In this document: positions 10,647-20,898 of the stretch, in pieces | Layout: every line of letters begins with the position of its first letter | How positions within the stretch are numbered: the stretch's first letter is position 1 | Origin: Blattamonas nauphoetae | Taxonomy: Eukaryota; Preaxostyla; Oxymonadida | DNA: 64,000 nucleotides | Direction of reading: 5' to 3' | NCBI GenBank assembly: GCA_033064195.1 | Contig: JARBJD010000005.1 | Coordinates: 727,992-791,991 of the forward strand | Position numbers and translations under genes: made by a program | The notes under the pieces: generated by a model | What the model was told of the DNA's origin: nothing | The model's database searches: none | The model's input: only the letters and a program-made list of their open reading frames with translations

Positions 10647-11918
10647 GGGACTGACTATAGTTCATCAGCAATACCAACTATAGTTCATCAATGGCCCATA
10701 GCTTCATTTTATCAGATCATGTCTCCCTCCCCCTTTTCACGTCAGGCCCATCTCTTTCATCACCTTTGAGAGAGAAATACGCGGAATCCATCAAAACAAG
10801 TCGTAACTGTCCCTTTGAACGAACTGCCATGTAGAACTGATCACACACGCTTGGAGAATCGGCATTTCGACTACGACCAATGCAGATGTGAGGACTCAAT
10901 CAGAACGGACAGAACTCCAATGAAAATGACGTTTTGTCCTCACTTGGCTTCTCAGCGCGTTGTTTTGAGGATAGTCAGAGCGACACAGCGGATCGCGAAA
11001 ACCTAAAAGGTCTCCGCTCTTTCTCTTTGAAATACCTCCTCAGGTGCTCAAAAAATCTATCAGCGATGGATTTCTTACCTTCTTAGACATTTTACTCTCT
11101 GATTTAAAGTGTGGGGACGATGCTTCTCATCATGTCTCGATTTGTTCCTGTCTGGTCCACTGGATATGCTCATCATTTATGAAGGATACGTCTCTACAAT
11201 TGTTGATGTCTTTCTATAGGTTTGCTAACATATTTAGTGGAAGATCCTCCCAGATGAAGTGTCTTTCTGACTTCTCAGCAATTATCCGGGTTTTTGACAG
11301 TTCATCACTGTTCATGTGTTCCTTTGCACATTCTCAATCCTTCTCTCGCAATTTCAATCCTCAAAATCAAAAGATGCATTCAATCGAATCATCTTCCTTT
11401 CAAACGCGATCGTCGAAGAGCTATCTCAGACTTTCCTTTCCCTGAAGTTCATCCCTTGCACCGTTGTTGATCATGTGACTCGATCCTCGAGATGTGTCGT
11501 CTTCTTTCTTCTGAATATCGACTTTCTTGCCGATTCTGTCTCTCCACATTTCAGACGGTCCTCGTCCCATTCAGCACTTTCTTTGAACTATCTCCCTCCG
11601 AGGATGCTTCATCGACTTGAGACCTTCCATCGCTCCAACTTCCACAACTATTGTCAATCACTATCGCTTGATAGCACGATCACAGTCCAGATTTGTGATT
11701 TCTACGCTCTTGGAGCACAATATCCTTCTCTCATTCTTCAGCAAGGTTCTTCTTACGACATTTTGCTCATTTTTGTGGTAAACCCTCTCAGCCTTCTCTT
11801 CTTCTGACCCACATCATCTTTTTCCACTCATCAACAGAACCGGTCTTTCAAACAAATCATACTCGCCTTAAAACGGTCTTCTTCTTCATTTTGTGTCCTT
11901 TTTTGTGCTCTTTAACTA

Positions 11919-14805
11919 AAGTTCGAAATATACCCGCGGATCGAAATTAACCCGCGGTTCCTCCACTGGATTGTGATAAATGGATGTGAGTGTTGAATGT
12001 CTTTTCACGTCAAGATTCATGTCCGGAACTGAATTTGTCGAGAATTGGAGATGAATGTACCAACAGAAATCACAATCGTTGAAATTGAGGGTGATTGTGC
12101 TGGAATGGCCATATCATTTTTATGATCAGATCAGAAAATCACACACCACCCGAGCTATCGACAATATCAAAACTTGCATCCCAGCTAGAGTACCGATCTA
12201 TCCCAAATCGTGTTCAGCGTGGATTGTTCATCCAAAGAGACCACGGAGTTCCTGGAAATCTACTCGAGAAAGCCAACGTCTGTTCTACGAATCAACTGTA
12301 TAGAGGGAAGAAAGCTGAAACGGCCAACCGAGACATCGCCAAGAATGGTCGTCCATCACGACTTCTATTGCACCAAGAAAAAGAGCTGGTCGAGTTTTCA
12401 CTAAACGAAATCAAAGAAACTGGAAACATCGATAAATCAAAAATATTGAAAAAAAGTATCGTTCTTTTCCATTCAATCCCTTCAGGCAAAGGATATTGAG
12501 GAATCGAGTGGACGGTATGATCCAACAAGACCTTTGCTATCCAGACAGTGGATCAACGGGTTTATTGGACGACACCCAGAACTCCGCACATGCAAACCAA
12601 AGTTCTCTGAAAATGCAAGGATCGAAGCATCAACCGAACAAACCATGAAATTTTGGATTTCATTGCTTGGAGAAACAATAGCAGACTTAGACATCGATCC
12701 TGACTTGATCCTGAATTGTGACGAAACATCGGTGATTGCTCGTCAAGATACAAAAACACACATGGTAACCGCGACAGACAATCCTGTGGCACTATCTCCT
12801 TCACTTCCAAGACACGAAAATGCTACGTTGTTCGTCACGGTGTCAACGAAAGGCATTGCCCTCTCCCCCATTCTGCTATATCCCCGCAAAATTAACAAAC
12901 ATGAATTCACTGATTTGGAAATTCATGGATTTAAAGTCATTTTGCAAGGAACTGGTTGGATGACAAGATGTATTTTTGAAGAAATAGTAGAATCGATGTT
13001 GATCCCGGAAATCAACAATCTCAGGCAACGATTGAATAAACAAGGGAAAACAGCACTGATAATCACGGACGGCTGTTCTTCACACACATCCGAACAGGCA
13101 ATTCGAACACTAAAGCATCACAACATTCGTCTCATTCTAATTCCGCCGCACACCTCTCATGTTTGTGCTCCACTGGATCAGTATATATTCGCAACTTTCA
13201 AGCAAGTATTGTCAACAATGTTCAGTCCACCACCAGGTTGCACGGAACAGGAATATAAAGCAGCCCTGGTCGCTGCTTTACCAGGTGCGTTTGTGAAAGC
13301 AACTACACCTGATATTATCCGTGCATCATTCTCAGCCACTGGTATTTCCCCACTTTCACTTGAGGCACTAATCAAAAATCTTCAGAAATATCAAAATGGT
13401 GCGGGCCATCAGTTAGATCGCGTTGGAGAAGATACCTCTCCTCAATCTCCTCCAAACTCACCAATCCTTACCCATCTCCTACCAAAATATGTGGGATGCC
13501 TTCTGGACACCTCAGAAGAAAGACAAATCGATCCGACTCTCCCTAAATCTGAACGATTGAGAATGATTATGCAAGCCCCACCAGCCCACCCACCTCCGCC
13601 AACTCAAACTCAGTTTCATGTGGTTAAATTGAAACGAACGCAATCAGGACCCATCTCACCGTCGACTGCAATCCTTGAGCTCGAACAGTTCGCCTGCCAC
13701 CGAAAGAAACGACCCATCACATTCTTCTGACATTTCTACAAGGACGAGAACCTCTAATTCAAAGTTTCTGTCGAATTTCTTCTCACCATTGTCCTCTTTT
13801 CTAGATACTTTTTTCGAATCACGAAATGAAATGGGTGATTATTTTTCAAAAGTTGCTGGCGTCATATTTTTGTGTAAGTCTGGAGATTTGCCTAACCATT
13901 CTCATTGTCTGCATATACCCCTTCAATCAACACACTGAAGGTTTTGTACGTTCATTTACCGATTCATCCACTCTTTTCATTCAGATTTCTGCTGGCGGTG
14001 ACCCCTCTTCGCCAATTCTTGGACATACCTTCTCATTCGCGTAAGATCAGTGTTTGAACACTTCTTTTGATGTGAACCAACAAAGTTTCCATTGTTCTTT
14101 CTTTTTCATCTTCTCTCTCCAAAGTCGGTTTTCAACAGTCTTCCCGACAACTTCGAGACTTGTCATCTCACTGATTAAAGTCATAATCTGGTATTTTCAC
14201 ATGTTTTCCTTCATTTTTTGTGTTTTGTTCAGATGATATTGTTCGTCTCGTCCTGGGATCAACACGCGTTTTCTGTTCATCCTCCCTTTTAGATACTATC
14301 CCTCAAAACTGATATTCCTTCGTAAATTGACATCAAAATAACCATCCTGACATGTTCAGATTATTCCAGGGCAATACTCCTCGTCTCGAGAGATAGAGCA
14401 TTGAGGTGCTTTTCATGGTTTTTTGAATGATTTGTGCATTTATTTCACTTTTTGCTCATGTATCCGTTATTTTTTAGCGTTTTACACCACTTCTTGGTTT
14501 TATGACGTGTATTGTATCAAAAAGTGTGTCAATTTGTGCTGGTGAAAAAATGGTCGTCTCAAACGCGATCAAAACAAAATTCACTCAATTTATGGCTCAT
14601 TATCTCTTTAAGCCTGTAACTGTTAATTAGGCAAAAAATAATTTTTGGTGACGCTCCATAGTGTTTTGCAACCTTTCAAAAATAATCTCCCAAATTGAAA
14701 TGCGTTTGAATGAGTGTCGAAAGAGATGAAGCAAAACGAACACGATTGAAAAGTCGAAACTTGCACCATCGGGTTAATTTCGATCCGCGGGTAAATTTCG
14801 AACTT
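11919..14805. mobile_element. Tc1/mariner-pogo-type transposon nested in the 8-bp-TSD element
   Basis: The ends are ~36-bp inverted repeats starting AAGTTCGAAATATACCCGCG and, at the other end, AAGTTCGAAATTTACCCGCG. They are flanked by TA at 11,917-11,918 and 14,806-14,807, the TA duplication expected of this superfamily. The 2,887-bp element encodes a DDE transposase on the plus strand (12.1-13.7 kb). About 1 kb of AT-rich non-coding sequence follows the transposase. It is younger than the element it sits in. Confidence 0.88.
12095..13730 (+). CDS. Pogo/Tigger-type DDE transposase, split by a frame change at ~12,480-12,500
   Basis: The catalytic part (open from at least 12,502 in its frame; TTG at 12,534) has the DDE_1 signature: LILNCDETSV (first Asp), ALIITDGCSSHTS (second Asp) and APLDQYIFATFK (third Asp). 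There are 35 residues between the second and third. The upstream frame 12,095-12,499 carries an HTH/CENP-B-like DNA-binding region (ELSTISKLASQL, then GRPSRLLL and an ESL-type helical stretch). It runs out at a TGA at 12,497, just as the catalytic frame (AKDIEESSGRYDPTRP) takes over. The change could be a short intron ending at the CCCTTCAG before 12,486, or a frameshift. The C-terminal ~90 residues are Pro/Ser-rich. The role is to excise and insert its own element, and possibly related MITEs, in the nucleus. Confidence 0.85.
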
Positions 14806-14893
14806 TAAAAGAAGTCGATAAGTCTCACACGTCTCGAATTGTGGGATGCTGATGAACTTTAGTTGAAACTGCTGATGAACTATAGACAGTCCC

Positions 14894-17236
14894 ACCAACA
14901 CCGTCCTCCAAGACTGTGCAATCCCTCGCCAAGAGGCTGGTGGAAGAAATGGCAACTCTGGTGGACATCTCACGATGGACAGTGTATCCTTCATCAATCT
15001 TCAATCAAATGGGAATTCTGCATTTGCTCTCGATGGTCATTTGGGAACAGCCATCTTTTCAAATCTTGGAGTTGCTGGTTGCACAACAGACACCAACTCG
15101 CCGTTCGTCCTTGGTGCCGGTGTAAATCAAACACCAGGCTCTTTCAAGTTTGAAAATTGTTTTTTCGAAGGAAACAAGGAAATAAATGAACACATCACAG
15201 GAGCCAGCGATATCTCACTCAACGGAGATGCTATGTATGCAAGCAAAGGCATCTTTGTGAACTGCTGGACATCCTCCGGTCAGCCATCCCTCAGCGTCAA
15301 TGGTTCAAAATATTCGGATTGGATTGTGACGAACGAGGTGATCCACGTGGCGAATGCGACAGGGGAGGACAAAATGTTCTGCTGGGTGCCTGGGAGTCGG
15401 TGCCAGACGATGACAGACGTGATTGGGAACAGACTGGGGCCGTGGTATGTTGGGAAGATTGCGATGGGCGAGGGCGAATATCGCGAAACGAAATTGGGGA
15501 TGAAGAACCAGACGTTGGTTGTGGAGGGAAGTGGGAAGACGAAGACGACGATGATTGATGGAGGATCATCTGAAACACTCTTCATAATCACGACAGGACA
15601 GCTGACAGCATCGAAAATCCAGTTCGTTCCATCTGCTTCGTCGCATCTGATCACGCTGAGTGACGACGGGACAGTTTCGATCAGTGACAGTTGTGTTGAG
15701 ACAGTGGGGGCGAACGTGAAGCTGTCGAAGGCCGTGTTCTCAGTGTCAGCTGGAACTCTTCGTCTGACTGGAGTTGACTGTTCGTCGCTTTCGTTCACCG
15801 AAACGACAGTCCTGTTCCTCTTCTCCTCTCTCACCCGCTCTCTGACGCTGACGAACAGCTCGTTCTCATCGATCTCGTCTGGTGGAAGTGGGTCTTGCAT
15901 TTGCTCGACAATCACGACTGGTCAATCCGTGTCGATTGGGGAAGAGGGAGGCTCGGACTCGTTCTCGTCGTGTTCGTCAGTTGGAGATGGAGGTGCACTG
16001 AACGTGAAGCTGATGGACACAGGATCTCTCAGGATCGTCTCCACCCACTTCTCGGATTGCTCGTCGGATGGTATTGGAGGAGGAGTGTTTCTCGAATTGG
16101 ACTCGACAACGAGTCAGACAACATGGTCGCTGGATTTGAGTGGCGCATCTTTCGGAACAGACATCGCGAAGAACTCAGCCACGAAAGGATCGAACCTGTT
16201 TGTGTCTGGGAAGTTCTTTGAGACGGTTGTGACGCCGTCCATCTTCCCATCGCTTTCAGAAACAGAAGAAGGAGACATGTGGGGTGTGGACTCGAATACC
16301 ACTGTGTCATCGTCGCTGCTGGTGTATCTGATGCCGTTTTCGAACACAGCGATTGTTGGAGGCTCGAATGCGTTTGATATTGATGATTGTGGACACTTTG
16401 GAGTTGGATGTGTGTCGATCCAGAACGCGTTGGATCAAGTGAAGACATCTGAATCTGAGTCTCTCGTCCTCTCTTTCGAGTCTGGAGCAACTCTGCGTGA
16501 ATCGTTCTCCTTCGAAACATCTCAAACCGTGTTCTTCGAATCAGCCTCAGATACGCCTCAGTCGATCACCGTTGAGGCTCAGGGAAGGTTTTCTGTTTCT
16601 TCCGGCACGCTCTCACTGAACACACTCACATTCACGACAACTGTGCCATCGTTCTTATCGTCGCTGATCTCACTGAATGGAGGATCTCTGTCTGTGACGA
16701 AATGCACGTTCTCTGGATTCAGCTCGTCGCTAAAACAAGTCGTGTCTGGGTCGATTGGGACAGGACAAAAGATTTCGATTGTTGACACATTGTTCGAGAG
16801 CTGCACAGCGAGTTCTGGAACTGGAATTGTGGAATTGTCGGTGGATGGAGACGGAGAGGTTCAGATTGAAGGATCGAGTGGATTTGAGGAATGCACGCTG
16901 AGTGAGAATGGTCATCTTGTTGTGATTGATTGCTCGGATCTGGCAGCGTTTGTGTCGAAGAATGAACTTCCTGCACTGAAACCATTGAAGCCGACGGACC
17001 GAATCTTCAACGAAACTGAAAAGTTGATATTTTGGGGGAAAGAAGGAAATGGGAAGGAATACTCTCTGTTGTTCGTCTGGTTTGCTCACACGACTGGTGA
17101 TCTTCATGTCCACTCGGATGGAGAGGATGATGGCCGATGTGGAGAGGATGTCCTTCCGTGCTCATCGCTGTCGCACGCGATGGACAAAATGAAGAATGGT
17201 GTCGTGCTGGTCGACTCGGCATTTGCACAGACATCT
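14894..17236 (+). pseudogene. Middle beta-helix segment of the disrupted paralogue
   Basis: Open beta-helix frame (in frame from before the ATG at 14,975). It contains a conserved block with MFCWVPGSRCQTMTDVIG and GEYRETKLGMKNQ, which is practically identical to the left copy (about 6,530-6,760). It ends in frame at ACA TCT, the target duplication of the next element. Reading on into that element stops at 17,248. Typical repeats: NGGSLSVTKCTFSGFSSSL. Confidence 0.8.
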
Positions 17237-20200
17237 CCAGGGTTCTGATTGGTCCGACCATTTTAGGTAAAGCTGAGTACATTTGACCTCACGGGACCAC
17301 TTTTTGGGTGGGATCATTTCGCCTAAATAGGCGCTTCGAATCCGCTCTCGATCTATGTCATTTTTGTCACTCGATCATACTCCAAATAATCATTTTTCAC
17401 ATTAACATTAATGTAAACCATCCAATGAACCTGTTTGAATCCTTCATTTTCCTCTGATGACGATTGATTTGGTTTTTTTCAAATTCAAATGATTCACGAT
17501 TCGTTATTACTTCTTCCCTAACAATTTGTATATTTCCCTCTCCCTTTTCCGACATAGATCTGATCCGATCCAACCATGGTCTTCTTTTCGCAATCAGTCC
17601 AGTCAACTCGAAGTGAAACACAAAGTGAGAAGAAGAAGTGATGAAAGCTGCGAATGTGATTACTTCCTATTCATTCAGCAAAGAGTGTTATGAAAATCAT
17701 ATCAAGGAGATGTGTACACAATGGAACACTTCTTCCGAATCCACAGACCACATCACAAAAATGGACTCACTTGTCATCCTCTATGATCAACGCCTGCTAA
17801 AAATCTCACGAACTGAACCCGAAGAGCTCTTTTCGCCCGCATATGAATATATCAATCACGTCATTATCAAGTCTGCCCCATTCCATCGCTTTTGATTTCT
17901 CATATTCTTCTCTCTGGCTTCTTCTCTCTATTTCCACTTCTGTTGTCCGCTATTCACAACTATAGTCTCCGATCGCATCTAAGTACACTCTCGTCAGACA
18001 CGAAACAGAATGGGGAGCAGCTCTCCGACTTCCTCACCCAAAATGCGATTTGTCAGTCACATTTGAAAGTACTCTCTCGCCTACTCACAGATTCGCATAT
18101 ACCACTGAAATCACTGATGGCCACCCTTGTGCAAATCGGTTCCCAGATGATATTCACCCTGGCTGACATCGACGATCAGTTTGTTGGAGTGATCTCTCTC
18201 CTATTTTGGACTTTACCCATTCCGTTCTCCATACCATTGTGTAATTTCTGATTCCCTTCCTTTTTTATCCTTTTTAGTGCAATATTTCAGCTCTTTCCCT
18301 CAGCACAACAGAGTAGACTGGAAACCGTCGTTAAGCTCGCTCCCTCTCTCTGAGATCTACGAATCATCATGCACTCATCCACTGTGCTTGACGTCTTTAC
18401 ACTGTTCGGGAAAACTCGATTCTCTCGTCGGTTTCGTGTCGATCCCTCTCGCTCAGCCACTCCATCTCTCTTCACAAATTTCGCCAGCTTCAGATCCATC
18501 TCTAAACCCTTTTCAGCCATTTTCTGCAAGGATCTCTCCCACACCATCATCGACAGGGTTCCTTGTCACGAATCTCGTCTTCAACCTCTTGCGAACGTTT
18601 TTACGTCTCCACTCAAACCTGACCGTGCATTGGTGCTGCATTCGTCAGAAGTGGTGAAGATACTGCTCGAGGGCGCAGGAAGAATGATGCGAAATGGGAT
18701 GTGGCAGACAAAACTGAAAAGGCAGACGACGTTCCCTGACTCGTAATTCGGGCAGCCTTCGTTGCAAGAACAAGGCCCAGCCTTTCCCTTCATCTCCGAA
18801 TATATCCTGAGGATCTTTAATCTTTTGTTTGTGCTGAGTACGAATCTCCCAATCACCGACACCATCCTCGACACTGACTTCATCACTACTCATGGCTACT
18901 TGAAGCTCAAACAACTTGTTATGATGTTTATCATTCGAGAAGAGTTCAAAGAGACTCTGACGGAACACTCTCCACCTTTTTTGTCGATGCCAGGAACCAC
19001 AACCAGACCTGCCTCTTTTTTTGCAATTGATGGCTCCAACTCGAAAACAGATCCAAATCGACGCAACTCGGGTATTTTTGTATCAGGGAAATGATCGTTT
19101 GTTCTATTAATTCGCTTCATTGCTGTAGGATATGTCGATCTTGATCACATTTCTCCATCGCTTCTTCATTCTTCTAACAGAACCAAATGCGCTCACCACT
19201 TCAGCAATTCAGCTCATTCCACCCTCTTCAATAGATCTTCCACTTCCTCCGCAATCTCATCCATCCATCCATCCATCCGACTCTCAAGCGAGGTTTCTCT
19301 CATCGACGTGGATGATGCCTCGTCTATTCGTCCATCACACCCTGCTCCCCACCCAATCGATTCATATCCCCACCTTTCGTCGTCTGAATCGATGGTTGAA
19401 GAGCCATGGACATCTCTTGAACTCTCATCGAAGTTACATTTTCGAGATCTCCTCCGCCCAGCACTCACCAGAAATATGGGCATTCACCTCAATTGGATCC
19501 CCATATACGCTTCCACCTGTTACGATGAATGTAGGGTCCTCAAAAGCACTTGCGACGATGTCTTCCATTTGTGATGAATCTATTCAATGACAACTCCTCC
19601 AGCTGCTCATCCAAACCCGAATCTCCGCCATATTGAAGCATCCATCACCTTCCAAAGGGCACACCCCGCCAAATCGAGACGATCTTCGGCGTCGTTTGGA
19701 GAGCCAAGGCTGAGCTCAAGACTGATCCAAATCGTGCTGAAATGTTTTCTGATTGTGTCTGTCAAGATCGCGACACTGTTCAAGTTGTTTGTACGCTAGT
19801 AGATCCTGACGACAGGAAATTAGGCTATTTTAGGGGATGCGGAACTGATCAACTTTTGCAACCTCCTCCGACCCTCCACACCGCCGACGGAAGCACACGC
19901 CACCAACTCGACTCATATCCGTCCATTACACACTCTACACGTCGTTGCCATCGACTTAATCGCTAAGCTGCTTGCAAGACTCCCCTAACCATGATGACTG
20001 ATCGCCGCCACATCCCCACCTCATGCTGGACTTCACATTCCCCTCTCACACTAAACGAGATCTATTCCATCCTCTACTCGCTTTCTCTGATCTTCCGAGC
20101 CCGGAATGTACAATTTCATTGCAGAACGACATCAAAGCATGTCGTGTCCCTATTTTTTCACTCTATGGCTTTTTATGTTTCATATCAAAAATTTATAGAT

Positions 20201-20309
20201 AATATGATAGTGATATGATGAAATAGAGTGAAAGAAAAGGAAATTATAAAGCAGGAATTTGGTGGGATCAAAAAAGCGTGGGATCAGTGGGATCAAATCA
20301 GAACCCTGG
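17237..20309. mobile_element. TIR element, 3,073 bp, 6-bp TSD, superfamily unknown
   Basis: The left end is CCAGGGTTCTGATT and the right end AATCAGAACCCTGG (14-bp perfect TIR), flanked by ACATCT on both sides (17,231-17,236 and 20,310-20,315). The intact left paralogue has a single ACATCT. Near the right end the octamer-like tgggatca occurs three times within ~40 bp, and a gtgggatca also lies near the left end (about 17,300), suggesting subterminal protein-binding repeats. Inside are several plus-strand coding-like frames that I do not recognise. The 6-bp duplication and short TIR do not fit a superfamily I can name with confidence. Confidence 0.85.
17638..19094 (+). pseudogene. Unrecognised coding-like frames inside the 6-bp-TSD element
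   Basis: Consecutive frames at 17,638-17,895, 17,892-18,251, 18,277-18,746 and 18,762-19,094 are rich in Leu/Ile helical segments (for example MATLVQIGSQMIFTLAD, SEYILRIFNLLFVLSTN). They change frame repeatedly, as expected for a multi-intron gene or a decayed one. They do not look like a transposase. A large helical-repeat host protein captured by the element is one possibility, but there is no family assignment. Low confidence that this is one gene. Confidence 0.25.
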
Positions 20310-20412
20310 ACATCTCTGTTGACGTCAGTGGCTTCAACGTAGAGATTACAAGGAGAGATTTCGAGGCAGCTGGCACTCTCAGGGAATGGAGGATTTGAGG
20401 TGAAACATGCAG
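20310..20412 (+). pseudogene. Short paralogue segment between two insertions, with nonsense codon
   Basis: About 100 bp of the beta-helix gene lies between the 6-bp-TSD element and the 486-bp MITE. It aligns to left-arm positions ~4,008-4,112. TAG at 20,340-20,342 replaces the TGG of the left copy, in the frame shared by both flanking segments. Confidence 0.85.
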
Positions 20413-20898
20413 CAGTCATGGACAAAAGTTCTCGGTTTTCCTGTCCAGAAACACTGAGCGGTGAAATTTGGTTTTTATGTTGTCAGACACTTCATCATCA
20501 AAAAAAACCATTGTGGCGAGAAAATCAGAGCGAGCAGTTGTTTCATGATGGAGATACGGAAGAATGAAGGGTCTGAAAAAAAGTGACAAAAATATGTGCT
20601 CAACCACAATCGACAATTTTTCACACAGTGAGAGGTGGTGATGAGATGAGATCATTGATACCGAAATTAGCGAGATCCTCAGCCTCCTCCGCAAGAAAAA
20701 GAAAACATTCGTAAAAAAACGTCTACAGTGGAATGGTTCGTATTTCTCACCCACGAACTGTAGACCAGTCTACTAACCTCGATGCGTGTCGATGTTATGT
20801 CACCTCCACACATGTGTCGTTTCAGCATCGAACTCCTTTCCCAAATCGTCAGACCAGAGTTTGTCATTTTTCCTGCCGATCACTTTTGTCCATGACTG
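20413..20898. mobile_element. MITE-like element, 486 bp, TSD CAG
   Basis: A 17-bp perfect terminal inverted repeat CAGTCATGGACAAAAGT is flanked by CAG at 20,410-20,412 and 20,899-20,901. The left paralogue has gatgcagacac uninterrupted at the corresponding site. There is no transposase. The ATG at 20,733 lies inside it and is in frame with the downstream beta-helix segment, so an apparent start codon and ~55 N-terminal residues of that frame are element-derived. Confidence 0.88.

Larger units (their letters stand above)
10647..14893. mobile_element. TIR transposon with 8-bp TSD, hAT-like by duplication size
   Basis: The 4,247-bp insertion is flanked by ACCAACAC on both sides (10,639-10,646 and 14,894-14,901). 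Its ends are inverted: GGGACTGACTATAGTTCATC at the left, and the mirrored form with one mismatch at the right. A second ctatagttcatca unit follows inward at each end. A pogo-type element at 11,919-14,805 is nested inside, so the outer element proper is only about 1.36 kb. It holds coding-like but unrecognised frames at 11,044-11,807 and no transposase I recognise. The 8-bp duplication suits hAT, but superfamily assignment is tentative. Confidence 0.8.

Noticed and set aside
20733-20898. ATG at 20,733 as the native start of the plus-strand surface gene
   Set aside because: It is within the 486-bp MITE; the homologous left gene reads through the empty site far from any start.
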